Shown one piece after another: positions 17,777 through 27,881 of a DNA stretch of 64,000 bases. The position numbers and the translations under genes were made by a program. The DNA is from a virus: positions 61,598 through 125,597 of IMG/VR virus record IMGVR_UViG_3300025087_000039; one strand, 5' to 3'. The first letter of the stretch is position 1, and every line of letters begins with the position of its first letter. The notes below the pieces were generated by a model that had not been told where the DNA came from, searched no databases, and saw only the letters and a list, made by a program, of their open reading frames with translations.

Positions 17777-19974
17777 AAACAGTAAAATTTACTGAGATAG
17801 GGATGAAAAATTTTAAAGGATATAAAGGGCAAATATCATTGCCCATTTATGATAATAAATTAGTTTTAATTATGGGGAAAAATGGGATTGGAAAAACTAC
17901 CCTTTTTGATTCGATTCCATTTACTTGGTATGGAGCAACCCCTGAAGCTTCTGGAGACGAGTGTGTAAATCGAGAAATAGGGAAAAACTGCAAAACATGG
18001 ACTAAATTTATTTTGGCTCCAGAAAATATAAATTATACAATCGAAAGATATCAAAAATATGATAAGATGGGGAACACAGTAATTTTATTGAAAGAAAATG
18101 AAAAAATTAAAGTTGGACAAAGAGATGTTATAGCTGAAATTGAACGTCTTTTAGTTCCAAAAAATCTGTTCTTTAATACATTTTATTTTGCTCAGCAAGT
18201 AAAAACATTTTTCACAAATCTTCCAGACTCAAACAAAAAAGAAATTTTTAGAACCATTTTAAAGCTAGAAAAATATGTTGAATATCAAAAGAAAGCAAAT
18301 AAGTTTTTAAAAGAATTAGAGGATTTAATTAAAGATCTTGAAATTCAAAAAAGAATCAAATTAGAATTGATTAATCAATATGAAAATGATATAATGAGTT
18401 TTAATAGAAATATACGAGATATAGTTATAAGAAGAGAAAAAGAAATTGAAAATATAAATCATAAAATATCTGAATTAAATATTAAAAAAGAAACTATTAA
18501 AGATGATATAAAAAAATTGGAACATGAAATAGAATCATTTAATGATTTATCAGGAAATATAAATTTGACGGAAAATAAAATTCGAAAAATTGAAGAAAAA
18601 ATAAGAACTGTATTTTTAAAGATAGAAAATGAAAAAAATATTAAGATCAATGATGCGAATAAAGAATATTATAAATTAAAGGAAGACGTTGAAGAAGTAA
18701 AGGAATATAAATTATTAGAATGTCAAAAACAATACGATTTATTTATAGAGCATCTTTCAGAAAAAAATAAAGAAATAGATATAGCTATTTCTAAAAATCT
18801 TTTAAACTCTCAAGAGGTAAATATTTTTATTAAAAATCTAGAAAATAAAATAAAAGAGATAACTGAGAGAATTATTAAAACAGATGTCCCACAGTGCCCA
18901 ACATGTGAATCTCTTTTAGATAAAAAAGCAAAAGATGTTCTTGAGAAAAAAGTGCAAAAATATCAAACAGAAAAAGATCTTTTATGTACAGAGTTAGAAG
19001 TGTTAAAAGCTGAAAGACTCGATCTAGAAGAAAAGAAAACAAAATTAAGAAAAATCGAAGATGTAAATAGAAAAAAGTTTATTGAAGAAAAAGATAAAAT
19101 TAATGTACAAAATAAAAATGATATAAAAGGAATAAAGGAAGCATTAGATAATAAATTAAATTTAATATCAGATTTAATGTTAAGAGAAAAAGAAAATTTA
19201 ACAAGAGAATTTCTTTCTGATTTAAAAACTAACAGATTTCTTTTATCTGAGTTAAATGAAAAACAAGAAGTATTAAATAGAAAAAAAGAAATGCTACCTT
19301 ATTGTAAATTAGATTTAGTTAAAATAGATTCGACAATTGAGAATACTGAAAAAGAATTGGAAAATTTAAAAGATTCTAAGGTTTATGAAGATTATAATTT
19401 TAAAATCATTGAAATTAAAGAGAAAATTTTGATTGAAAAAGGTTCTATTGAGAATATAGATTTATTAATGTTAAAAAATATAAAGAAAAAAGATATTATA
19501 GATTTTTGGTCAACAGGCTTTTCTAGCCAAGGTATTCAGAGTTTATTAATAGATGAATCAATTCCTTTTATGAATCGAAATGTTAAGAGATATTTAGATG
19601 AAATTTCTAATGGAAGATATAAGGTTTCTTTTGATACATTATCTGAGACAAAAGATAAAGAAAAATTAAAAGATAAAATATCGGTAAATGTTTTTGATAA
19701 TGTCACAAAAGCAAATTCCGTATCTATGCTTTCAGGTGGCCAAAAAAGATTGATTGATCTGGCAACTATTTTAACATTGAGCGATCTTCAATCAAATATT
19801 TATGGAATCGATTTTAATATTCTTTTATTTGATGAAATATTTGATAGTTTGGATGAGGAAAATACTGAGAGTGTTTCGTTCCTTTTAAAAGAAAAGTCTA
19901 AAGAGAAGTCGATATATATCATCAGCCATATGCACAATGAAAAAATAGAATATGATGAGCTCATAAAACTGTAA
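17773..19974 (+). CDS. SbcC/Rad50-like ATPase
   Basis: A 733-residue SMC-like ATPase. Walker A is GKNGIGKTT (about residue 36); two long coiled-coil arms follow, with a zinc hook CPTC at about residues 375-378 in the middle; then the ABC signature 'LSGGQKRLIDLA' and Walker B 'ILLFDEIFDSLD' near the C-terminus. It should dimerise through the hook and control the SbcD nuclease encoded upstream. The coiled coil is shorter than in E. coli SbcC and about that of phage gp46 proteins. Together with the helicase and topoisomerase it forms the replication/recombination block of the window. Confidence 0.93.
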   Translation: MKTVKFTEIGMKNFKGYKGQISLPIYDNKLVLIMGKNGIGKTTLFDSIPFTWYGATPEASGDECVNREIGKNCKTWTKFILAPENINYTIERYQKYDKMGNTVILLKENEKIKVGQRDVIAEIERLLVPKNLFFNTFYFAQQVKTFFTNLPDSNKKEIFRTILKLEKYVEYQKKANKFLKELEDLIKDLEIQKRIKLELINQYENDIMSFNRNIRDIVIRREKEIENINHKISELNIKKETIKDDIKKLEHEIESFNDLSGNINLTENKIRKIEEKIRTVFLKIENEKNIKINDANKEYYKLKEDVEEVKEYKLLECQKQYDLFIEHLSEKNKEIDIAISKNLLNSQEVNIFIKNLENKIKEITERIIKTDVPQCPTCESLLDKKAKDVLEKKVQKYQTEKDLLCTELEVLKAERLDLEEKKTKLRKIEDVNRKKFIEEKDKINVQNKNDIKGIKEALDNKLNLISDLMLREKENLTREFLSDLKTNRFLLSELNEKQEVLNRKKEMLPYCKLDLVKIDSTIENTEKELENLKDSKVYEDYNFKIIEIKEKILIEKGSIENIDLLMLKNIKKKDIIDFWSTGFSSQGIQSLLIDESIPFMNRNVKRYLDEISNGRYKVSFDTLSETKDKEKLKDKISVNVFDNVTKANSVSMLSGGQKRLIDLATILTLSDLQSNIYGIDFNILLFDEIFDSLDEENTESVSFLLKEKSKEKSIYIISHMHNEKIEYDELIKL

Positions 19975-19988
19975 GAAAGGTCTTTAGA

Positions 19989-20282
19989 ATGATTCTTTAT
20001 CGTACCTTGGATTTAGGTTATGATTTCTTTGACGAATCTCTGGAAAAAATACAAGAAAAAATTAATTTTCTCATTGATCAGAACGGAAAAGATTCTACCA
20101 TTGCTATCAGGGAAGATTATGGAGATATAAATATTTCATTACATACATGTAGGGAAGAAACTAAAGAAGAAGAAGCGTTACGTCTTAAAAAAGTAGAGTA
20201 TTATTCTATCTTAAAAGAATTAGAAAAAGATAAAAAAGTTAAACAATATTTAGATCTTAAAGAAAAAATTAATAATGGATAG
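19989..20282 (+). CDS. Small radical-SAM-associated protein (divergent LETDEEF-family member)
   Basis: A 97-residue protein with the same plan as four other small proteins in this window (39494, 39825, 40968, 61818): an N-terminal '(S)L..I...I..L....G' helix, a short strand, a charged 'CREETKEEEALR' segment where the others read LETDEEFxxR, and a C-terminal helix ending YLDLKEKI. This copy is the most diverged. It overlaps the start of a radical SAM gene by 8 bp, as expected for a translationally coupled partner. The function is unknown; it could be a subunit, substrate or regulator of the radical SAM enzyme. Confidence 0.65.
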   Translation: MILYRTLDLGYDFFDESLEKIQEKINFLIDQNGKDSTIAIREDYGDINISLHTCREETKEEEALRLKKVEYYSILKELEKDKKVKQYLDLKEKINNG

Positions 20283-21312
20283 AATTCAAATTGTAAATTG
20301 GCTTTTAACGAGGCGATGTAATTTAAATTGTTCATATTGTCGAATATCTGATCCAAAATATAAAAATAGAAATTATCCATCATTTAAATATTTTATAAAT
20401 TATGAAATGTCCACCCAATATGTTCTTGATTCATTAGATATTTTAAAAGAACATAATCCAAATTGTTTTCATATTTTTTATGGTGGAGAGCCTTTTTTAA
20501 GAAAAGACTTAATTGAGATTATTGATTTTTGCAATAAGAAAAATATTCATTATACAATTATCTCAAATAATAGTGATCAAGTTCAAGAACGAATAATTAA
20601 ATTGATTGATAATGTTGAAGTTAAAGGTTTTACTTCATCCGTTGATCCAGTTTTATTTTCTACAAACTATGATAAAGATCGATATGAAAAAAGTAAAAAA
20701 GGTCTTGAACGTTTAACAAAATTAACGGAGAAAATAAAAGACGTTGTAGCCGAGGTTACGATAGATAGAGAAACGATAAATTATTTAAAGCCTTTATTAA
20801 AAGATTTAACCAACAGAAAAATTTCTAGCAGCGTGACATCTATAGATATTGCAAAGAATGATTTTTATGATTTTTCAAATGTAACAGATAAAAATTTATT
20901 AGTATTGCCTGATGAAAACACAAAGAAAATTTTTGATGAAATAAAACAAGAAGACTTTAATATTCATATGGGAAAAGAATTTTTAGATAGATTATTTGAA
21001 ATATTACCCTCAAACTACGATTGTAAATTAGAAGAAGATCTTCATAATATTACAATTGATTCGGACGGTTCATTGAGATTGTGTTTAAGAATTATGGGAT
21101 ACGTTGGGTTACCTTTTAAAATTCAAAATATTTTTAATTCGGATTTAACCTTTAATAAAGGTTTTTTAGAATTATTAAAAGAGGATAAAAAGAGATTTTG
21201 TCAAGGTTGTAATTGGACATGCCCGATATTTAGCAAACTTTCTCAAAAAGATGAATATAGGGATTTAGTCATCCATACAAAAAATAGGGAGAATGAAAAT
21301 GGAAATCATTGA
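20275..21312 (+). CDS. Radical SAM protein with SPASM-like C-terminal cysteines
   Basis: A 345-residue radical SAM enzyme. The 4Fe-4S/SAM motif is CNLNCSYC (CxxxCxxC, about residues 16-23), followed by a 'YGGEPFLR' GGE motif. The C-terminal region carries more Cys (DCKLEED, RLCLRI, FCQGCNWTC) placed like an auxiliary iron-sulfur cluster domain. Such enzymes often modify peptides or proteins. It is coupled to the small protein at 19989. QueE-type activity for preQ0 synthesis is conceivable but the auxiliary Cys argue against it. The substrate is unknown. Confidence 0.85.
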   Translation: MDRIQIVNWLLTRRCNLNCSYCRISDPKYKNRNYPSFKYFINYEMSTQYVLDSLDILKEHNPNCFHIFYGGEPFLRKDLIEIIDFCNKKNIHYTIISNNSDQVQERIIKLIDNVEVKGFTSSVDPVLFSTNYDKDRYEKSKKGLERLTKLTEKIKDVVAEVTIDRETINYLKPLLKDLTNRKISSSVTSIDIAKNDFYDFSNVTDKNLLVLPDENTKKIFDEIKQEDFNIHMGKEFLDRLFEILPSNYDCKLEEDLHNITIDSDGSLRLCLRIMGYVGLPFKIQNIFNSDLTFNKGFLELLKEDKKRFCQGCNWTCPIFSKLSQKDEYRDLVIHTKNRENENGNH

Positions 21313-21598
21313 CAAGGCTATTGATTTTATTCGTATTTTGAGAGTTGATGAATCAAAAGTTTCTTTTATTAAAAAAGACGGAACTGCAAGAATAATGAAA
21401 TGCACTTTAGATTTTGATAAGATACCAAAAGAAAAGAGACCAAAAGGAATTGATATTACAAAAATTTTAAGTTTGATAAGCAAGTCAAATCTTTTACATG
21501 TTTTTGATCTCGAGAAAAAAGAATGGAGATCTATACCTTTTGACAGGACTGAATATGTTGAAAACGGGAATAAAAAATTTAAAATAAGCATAAGATAG
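21293..21598 (+). CDS. WYL_2-like SH3-fold small protein
   Basis: A 101-residue protein matching, by eye, the phage family called DUF2693/WYL_2: 'VSFIKKDGTARIMKCTLDF', an 'IP....RPKG' loop, then 'LHVFDLEKKEWRSIPFDR'. Related proteins are frequent in large phages and are thought to adopt an SH3-like beta barrel; no activity is established to my knowledge. It overlaps the end of the radical SAM gene and is followed by an aaaggg site and the next gene. Confidence 0.7.
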   Translation: MKMEIIDKAIDFIRILRVDESKVSFIKKDGTARIMKCTLDFDKIPKEKRPKGIDITKILSLISKSNLLHVFDLEKKEWRSIPFDRTEYVENGNKKFKISIR

Positions 21599-21612
21599 AA
21601 AGGGCTTAAAAA

Positions 21613-21975
21613 ATGATAATGAAGCCTTTAATCGGTCAAATAGTTTTAGATATATATGGAAAAAAAGTTTGGATCAATTCAATAGGTGGTTGTATTTTAC
21701 GAATTAATAATGTTAATTTTGTAAGAAATAATAATGAAGAACTGGATGAAAATATTATAGAAAAATTCAATATGATAGATATTAATTGTTCAGATAGTAA
21801 TAGCGCTGTTGTATTAAATAATAATATAGGAAGTGAAAAAAATATAAATAAATTTACGTTTTTAGAAAAGAGTTTATTTTGTTTATCTCAAATAGACAAT
21901 GAAGAACTTCAAAAAGAAATAATAGATTTTTTTGAAAAGGTTAGAACGAAAGGGCTAACAACGGATGGAAAATAA
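21613..21975 (+). CDS. Unknown protein upstream of the E2-like genes
   Basis: A 120-residue protein. Residues 1-40 look beta-rich (IGQIVLDIYGKKVWINSIGG), the middle is Asn-rich and probably flexible, and the C-terminal ~35 residues form a Glu/Lys helix. It overlaps the start of the first large E2-like gene by 11 bp, so it probably belongs to the ubiquitin-like cassette transcriptionally. No domain is recognised, and a role in that pathway is guesswork. Confidence 0.55.
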   Translation: MIMKPLIGQIVLDIYGKKVWINSIGGCILRINNVNFVRNNNEELDENIIEKFNMIDINCSDSNSAVVLNNNIGSEKNINKFTFLEKSLFCLSQIDNEELQKEIIDFFEKVRTKGLTTDGK

Positions 21976-24322
21976 TTGGATCTATAAGTTAGATTCAAGA
22001 ATAGTTATCGATAAAAATTTTGTGATAAAGGAATATGGTTATAAAAAAGATGATCTATTTTTAAAACTTGGAGATGTAAAATTTCCTGCTGCAAAATTTT
22101 CAAATCAATTTATTAATAAAGATTCAGAAGATTTATTGATGTTACCTGGGGTTAGGTTTTTGAAAAAAATTTCTGGAAATCAATGGAAATTTTTATTTGA
22201 GGAACCTCCTCAAATAAAAACAGTTTATGTTTCACCAGCATTGATTGATTATGAAAAAGGAATGATACAGAATCCAGAAATTGTTGAACTCTTTTTGAAA
22301 AATATTTATAAAATAAAGGGACGATATGCGGTTCGATTATCTTTTCCTTTTGTCATCTTTACTGGGGTAATTAGAAAAATAAAGGAAAATGTTTTTGACT
22401 CAATGTCATTATCAGCTTACATTGCTCCAAGACAATTAAATAGTTTTGATGATAAATTATATTTGCCACCTTTGTCAAATATTATGTTTACTGGATCGGT
22501 ATGTTGCCCGAGAACTTCTGGAGATACGATAGGGAGCACAATTTTAAATCAATTAAGAGTTTTTTGGGAATCTGAATTTAATACAGATTATTATAATGGA
22601 AGAAAATATACAAGTGAAAGTGGAAATGAGTTAGGAACAATTTTAGCTTGGAATTATAATACAAAGATTGATCCATTATTTATTTATGATAAAAAATTTG
22701 TCCAAGCGGATTCTTTGTTGAGTAATCTTTTTAATGGTGAAAATTTAATAACTGTTAAAACTCTTTTTGAAAGAATACAAAGTTCTTTTTCGAATATTGA
22801 ATCAGATAATTTTTCTAGGATAGAAAGAACATTGACATATTTAGAAATTCAGAAAGATAATAATATTATCAGGTTGGATATTGGTGATGAGATTGTAATA
22901 GGGGATAAAGTTTTATATATTTTAAATATATTTTTAGAAAACAATATATCTGTTATAGATTATGACACAAATGAAACGAAAGAAATTAAATTAACAAAGA
23001 AAATTTCTCATGATACTTATGATTATTATATTAAGAAAAAGTTTTTGATTAATAATTTAGAATTTTCTAGAGGAGATTTAATTCATATCACTTCTCCTAT
23101 GAATTATTTTGGATCGATTAATAGAATTGTCCAAAGGGCAGATGGAAGTCAATATTTAAAATTAGATAATAGTTATTTTAATTTTAATATCAAAAATTTA
23201 GTTTTTGAAAAATATCAAGATTCTAGTAAAGATTATTGTGGTGAGTCAATCAAATTAAATAAGAAATATTTTTATTTCAGGTCAGGTCATACTCCTTATG
23301 AAATTGAATTGTCAGATATTTTTATAAAAGATGGAAATATAATGTATAAAACTTTAAGAGATGGATATAATAATAATAATACCATTATCCCAGATACAAA
23401 AAATCTCGTTCCTATAGAAAAAGTTAAAACACACAAAGAAGAGTTTTTCTATAACGGAGCACAGATTTTTCATATAAGCGAATATTATAGTATCGATGAT
23501 TATAAGTTTGTAGATAACGGCTTCGACCTTTTTTTAGATTTTTCAAATGTTTTAAAAAATAATTCGATAAATATTTCTGGTAGAAAGAATTTTTCTTTTA
23601 AAGAGGGTGATCTTGTTATCGAAACAAGAAATACAAAATATAAAGTATATGAAATCAAAAAAATTACATCTTCAAGAAATAATAATTTAGAGGTCACTTA
23701 TCAAGATGGTAAAATATCTCCTCTACTTATTTATAATACAAATGTTAATCCATTTATAAATAAATTTTATATGAAATACAATGAGTTATATAGCGGTATA
23801 GAATTTAAAGCAATAAATAGTGATATTCCCGGTTTTGTAAAAAATAAAATATACAAATTAATAGGTTTTGTAGATGGATTTAAAAATATTCCACTGTGTT
23901 ACATGTCAAATGGAATGACTGTTTGGCCACACAATTTAATTCAATCTTTTAATGTCGTTTCAATAAATGAATTGAAAATTGAAGATTTAAATAGTCATGC
24001 AATAGGAGAGAAATTTCCTAAAGTTGAAGGCCCAAAAGCAAGAGTCCCTCATTTGGACGGAGAAGTGTCCTTCAAATATATAAACGGAAGATTTACAGAA
24101 AAAATTATAAATGGACAAATAAAATTGTACATGGGAGAAAAAAACTTTATTCCAAAAATAGATGAAGACGATTTAGATAATCAAATTTGTAGAGGAATAA
24201 TTTTTCCAAGGTTGACTGGTGAAAAAAATGTATTTTTAAATCAAAATTACATAGAACATAATTTATTAGGGCTGATTCCGAATTATTTTATTCCTGAAGA
24301 GGTTTTAAAAGGAGCAGCTTAA
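21965..24322 (+). CDS. Large E2-like protein A of the ubiquitin-like conjugation cassette
   Basis: A 785-residue protein. Residues ~90-230 resemble the prokaryotic E2-like family B (Prok-E2_B/PRTRC-B type): a 'LPPLSNIMFTGSVCCP' segment with candidate active-site Cys180/181, then 'FWESEFNTDYY', the pattern in which PRTRC-B-like proteins carry their conserved Cys. The long C-terminal region (about 260-785) is beta-rich and ends with a module ('KLIGFVDGFKN...YMSNGMTVWPHNLI') that is clearly repeated in the next protein. The two genes are therefore tandem paralogs. The giant C-terminal part is unusual for an E2 and could recognise targets. The E2 activity is inferred from motif and from the E1, Ubl and JAB neighbours. 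Confidence 0.65.
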   Translation: MENNWIYKLDSRIVIDKNFVIKEYGYKKDDLFLKLGDVKFPAAKFSNQFINKDSEDLLMLPGVRFLKKISGNQWKFLFEEPPQIKTVYVSPALIDYEKGMIQNPEIVELFLKNIYKIKGRYAVRLSFPFVIFTGVIRKIKENVFDSMSLSAYIAPRQLNSFDDKLYLPPLSNIMFTGSVCCPRTSGDTIGSTILNQLRVFWESEFNTDYYNGRKYTSESGNELGTILAWNYNTKIDPLFIYDKKFVQADSLLSNLFNGENLITVKTLFERIQSSFSNIESDNFSRIERTLTYLEIQKDNNIIRLDIGDEIVIGDKVLYILNIFLENNISVIDYDTNETKEIKLTKKISHDTYDYYIKKKFLINNLEFSRGDLIHITSPMNYFGSINRIVQRADGSQYLKLDNSYFNFNIKNLVFEKYQDSSKDYCGESIKLNKKYFYFRSGHTPYEIELSDIFIKDGNIMYKTLRDGYNNNNTIIPDTKNLVPIEKVKTHKEEFFYNGAQIFHISEYYSIDDYKFVDNGFDLFLDFSNVLKNNSINISGRKNFSFKEGDLVIETRNTKYKVYEIKKITSSRNNNLEVTYQDGKISPLLIYNTNVNPFINKFYMKYNELYSGIEFKAINSDIPGFVKNKIYKLIGFVDGFKNIPLCYMSNGMTVWPHNLIQSFNVVSINELKIEDLNSHAIGEKFPKVEGPKARVPHLDGEVSFKYINGRFTEKIINGQIKLYMGEKNFIPKIDEDDLDNQICRGIIFPRLTGEKNVFLNQNYIEHNLLGLIPNYFIPEEVLKGAA

Positions 24323-26766
24323 TGCTGAAAAAGCAGATTTTCATATGCGGAAATGAAGCTGGAATAAACTATTTAAACGGTACGACTATTTTTGCAAAAA
24401 AATCATGGTTCTATCAACCAATAGCAGAAAAACCTTTTCAATTAACAAAAGAAATGTCAGAATTGGATTTTTATATTTCTGATTCTAATAAAAATAAATA
24501 TATTGTTTTTCATGATGAACCACAAAAAAGAACAATACGCCTTCATAGCTATTTAGTTCAGAGACATTTAGAAGAATTAAATGAAATAAATCCTGAAGGG
24601 TTTAAAACATTACGTGAAATAAAAAAGAATGAATTGATTGAACCGATGAACTTTTTTCTTTCGTTTCCTTATATTTATTTTGGAGCAAAATTATTTGAAG
24701 ATGAAGGTGATATTCATGCTGAAAGGGTTTGTGCATTTGTCTCTAAAACTCCAATTAAATCTATGGAAGAAAAAGTATTTAGAGTTCCATTACCTAATAT
24801 AGAGCCTAGTGGAAAAATTTGTATGGGAACAGGAATTAGAAGCAAAAATATTTCTGGACTTATAAAAACAATACGAACGGTATTTTGGACATCGACATTT
24901 AATGATGATATTTTACAAAATGTTATTGCATATTCATCATATCCAACATTCAAAAACTTTTTTCAGTGGCAAATTCTAACAAAAAGCTCAGAAGAAAATA
25001 TAGCTTTGAAATCTAAATATGTCCAAATTGGATCATTATATGATGCTTTAGTTTTTGGAAGATCTCAGAATAATCGACCGTCTGAGGAACCTGTAAGACG
25101 TCAAAGTTCTGAAGATTATAATTATAATAATTTTGAAGATTTATATCACTCAATTTTAAAAAAAATGGAACCTAAAAAGATTTCTTTATATGGCAAGGAA
25201 TATTATGTATATTCTACAAATTTTTACTATGGGGAGCCATTTTATTTATCAAAAAAGAAAAAAACATTTTTCTTAGCTTGTGTTCATGATAATAGAAGAT
25301 TATATTTTATTTTAGAAAAAAATAAATATGGCAATACAGATCGTGAAAAATATTTTCTTATTAAACTTAGTGGTAAAAAGGATATGGATTTTTATATTAA
25401 AAAAAGAGGTATTCTTCATAAAAACACAGAAATTATAGTTGGGGGAATTCCATTTAAAAAAGATGATATGGTAAAAAATGAGAATCATATTAAAGATAAT
25501 TTTTCTTTAATTTCAATGGTTTATACAGATTCTGATGGAAATAATGTTTATATAAAAGATAATTCTAATTTAACTTTTTTCATTAATAATGATAATACAA
25601 TTAAAAAATTTATTCTAACAGATTGTTTTGATAAGCCAATAGATGGTAATAAAATATATTATAATCTTGATAATGTTCCTGGAACTAATTTATTAATTGG
25701 AGATATGAGATTTTATGGGAGAGATTTGAAAGTTCAAAGTAATGGAAGCAATACATATCTTTCTTATAATAAAAATTTAATAGCAATAAAAAATATTATT
25801 TTAGCAGAGGATGTCGAAAAATTTACATGTATTGATAAGAAATTAGGTTTCATAGATAATCGTTCTAGAATATCTATGGGCGTAAATGTCTGTACATATG
25901 AGGATGAAATATATTTAATAAAAAATACGTCAAGTTTTTGTCCCAATTTGAGAAAATTCTTTAAAGACGATAAAGTACAAATTGGTGGAATCACTGATTT
26001 TAATTTACCTCTTAACGAAATATTCTTCTTTGGGCATGAATTTTTATTTGGAATTGATAGATTTAAGGAATATAGTTCTGAGTATATAACTGGACTTAAA
26101 CAAAGACATGCCGTCATAGATTCAAATTGTAGTATTTTTAATCCTTTTATAAGGAAATTTTATACAAGTTATTTTAATTTACATACTGGAATGGTTATGA
26201 GATATATTTCAGGTTTGCCTAATTTTATAGAAAATGAAGAATATTGTATTTTAGGCTTTGTTGATGGTTTTATTGATATGGCCAAAAATATAAGAATTCC
26301 AGCCATTTTCATGTCAAATGGCGTTACGATATGGCCTCAAGATTTGATTAGATTTTTTCAATTTACAGAAAAGAAGAATGAAATTGATCTAGAGAAGTTT
26401 CAATTCACTAATCATGTTCATTCGACTTTTCAAAAAGGAGATTTATTGTTTAAAAGATCAGCTTTTTATTTACATGATGATCAACCAGATTCAAATGAAT
26501 TTGATTGGTATAATTTCAATACTATTTGTGAATCGGCAATAGATTCAAAGATTAAAAGTATAAATTTATTTTTAAGACCAATTGTGTATCCAAGAGTTCC
26601 CTTAAATGAAGAAGGAACAAAAGATAGAGTTTTTATTGGACAAAGATGTATTACAAACTGTCCTAAAACTTTTGATTTAGAAGAAAAATATTTATATCCT
26701 TATAAACCGGAATTTATAGATTCAAAAGTTCTTGATAAGTTTGTTTCGAAAAAGAAAGGAAAGTAA
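24322..26766 (+). CDS. Large E2-like protein B, paralog of the preceding gene
   Basis: An 814-residue paralog of protein A. The E2-like core shows 'PLPNIEPSGKICMGTG' with candidate catalytic Cys167 and 'FWTSTFNDD', aligning with the same elements of protein A. The shared C-terminal module is 'CILGFVDGFID...FMSNGVTIWPQDLI'. Overall similarity is low outside these islands, so the duplication is old. The start overlaps the previous stop (TAATG) with an aaaggagc ribosome site, and the stop overlaps the JAB gene in the same way. Having two large E2-like paralogs may mean two target classes or one inactive partner. Confidence 0.65.
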   Translation: MLKKQIFICGNEAGINYLNGTTIFAKKSWFYQPIAEKPFQLTKEMSELDFYISDSNKNKYIVFHDEPQKRTIRLHSYLVQRHLEELNEINPEGFKTLREIKKNELIEPMNFFLSFPYIYFGAKLFEDEGDIHAERVCAFVSKTPIKSMEEKVFRVPLPNIEPSGKICMGTGIRSKNISGLIKTIRTVFWTSTFNDDILQNVIAYSSYPTFKNFFQWQILTKSSEENIALKSKYVQIGSLYDALVFGRSQNNRPSEEPVRRQSSEDYNYNNFEDLYHSILKKMEPKKISLYGKEYYVYSTNFYYGEPFYLSKKKKTFFLACVHDNRRLYFILEKNKYGNTDREKYFLIKLSGKKDMDFYIKKRGILHKNTEIIVGGIPFKKDDMVKNENHIKDNFSLISMVYTDSDGNNVYIKDNSNLTFFINNDNTIKKFILTDCFDKPIDGNKIYYNLDNVPGTNLLIGDMRFYGRDLKVQSNGSNTYLSYNKNLIAIKNIILAEDVEKFTCIDKKLGFIDNRSRISMGVNVCTYEDEIYLIKNTSSFCPNLRKFFKDDKVQIGGITDFNLPLNEIFFFGHEFLFGIDRFKEYSSEYITGLKQRHAVIDSNCSIFNPFIRKFYTSYFNLHTGMVMRYISGLPNFIENEEYCILGFVDGFIDMAKNIRIPAIFMSNGVTIWPQDLIRFFQFTEKKNEIDLEKFQFTNHVHSTFQKGDLLFKRSAFYLHDDQPDSNEFDWYNFNTICESAIDSKIKSINLFLRPIVYPRVPLNEEGTKDRVFIGQRCITNCPKTFDLEEKYLYPYKPEFIDSKVLDKFVSKKKGK

Positions 26767-27881
26767 TGTTCCCAATATATTTATACGATGATAAAAAACT
26801 AATACCAAAAGAAGACATTGCATATCTTATCGGAAAAAATGGAATTTTTATTAAAAAACATTCTCCTATCGTTGATGCTTTGGTTCCGGTCGATAAAATT
26901 TCTTGTCTGGAAGAAATCAAAAGTTATGGGGTAATAAACGTTCCAAAATTACCTAAAGAAATAGGGGGATTAACTTATAAATTTATGAAAAAAATGTATG
27001 AAAAATATCATTCAGAAAGTATTGTAATGCTTTTTTATTCTCCGGAAAAAGGGTTTAGATTATATTGTCCCTTTCAAAATATTTCATCTGCTTCAATTAA
27101 ATATTTAAAGCCTAAAACTTTTAGGGGGTATACATTAATTGGAACTATTCATAGTCATGCTGGATTTTCAGCATTTCATTCCGGAGTCGATGATTCAGAT
27201 GAATTTGGTTTTGATGGGTTACATGTCACTTTTGGAAATTTTAGTGATGAAAAAACTTTTACAATTTCTTGTAGTTGTGTGGTAAATGGAAAAAGGTTTA
27301 TGTATGATCCCAAAGATTATTTTGAGGGCTTAACGGTTATAAAGGAGTTTACAAAAACATGGGATTATCGCATCCAAGGATATAATACAACTCCTTCAAA
27401 TAAATTTATGTTTAAAGAAAAAGATTTAAAGAAAATTAATATTCCCACCTGTTGGGATCGAAGAATAAATCAGCCGAAAATTTCTCAACTTAAAGAAAAT
27501 ATTGGAGAACTTAAAGTAAATGATTTTCAATACAGTGGACGTTTTAGTGGGGCTTATAGAGAATTTTATGAAGGTTATGGAGATTATTTATTTGGAGCTG
27601 GTGGCTCCAATTATTATAAAAATTATGGGTTAATTGATTGGGCTGGAAAAACGCCAACCACCGATCAAAAATTACGACATGAAAATCAAAAGAAAATAAA
27701 TGCACTAACTGAGTTTTATAAAACTGAAGATTTTGAACCAAGTATGTTGGTCGATGAATTGATAGATAGAGGTCTTTGTTTTGAAATTGATAGGGATCAA
27801 CTTGAAGCGGTTATCGATACATTTTTTAATGGAGAAATAGTTGAGGATGATGCTGAAGAAGGAGGTCTTGCTGTTTCATGA
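26766..27881 (+). CDS. JAB1/MPN (JAMM) metallo-isopeptidase
   Basis: A 371-residue protein with a textbook JAMM zinc motif: His129-x-His131, seven residues, Ser139, two residues, Asp142 ('TIHSHAGFSAFHSGVDD'). A candidate upstream Glu is at about residue 84. JAMM enzymes cut ubiquitin-like proteins from targets or trim their C-termini; in bacterial Ubl operons they sit beside E1 and E2 genes exactly as here. The C-terminal third contains a Gly/Tyr-rich stretch (about 265-285) and an acidic end. It overlaps the E2-like B gene by 1 bp and the E1 gene by 4 bp. Confidence 0.88.
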   Translation: MFPIYLYDDKKLIPKEDIAYLIGKNGIFIKKHSPIVDALVPVDKISCLEEIKSYGVINVPKLPKEIGGLTYKFMKKMYEKYHSESIVMLFYSPEKGFRLYCPFQNISSASIKYLKPKTFRGYTLIGTIHSHAGFSAFHSGVDDSDEFGFDGLHVTFGNFSDEKTFTISCSCVVNGKRFMYDPKDYFEGLTVIKEFTKTWDYRIQGYNTTPSNKFMFKEKDLKKINIPTCWDRRINQPKISQLKENIGELKVNDFQYSGRFSGAYREFYEGYGDYLFGAGGSNYYKNYGLIDWAGKTPTTDQKLRHENQKKINALTEFYKTEDFEPSMLVDELIDRGLCFEIDRDQLEAVIDTFFNGEIVEDDAEEGGLAVS

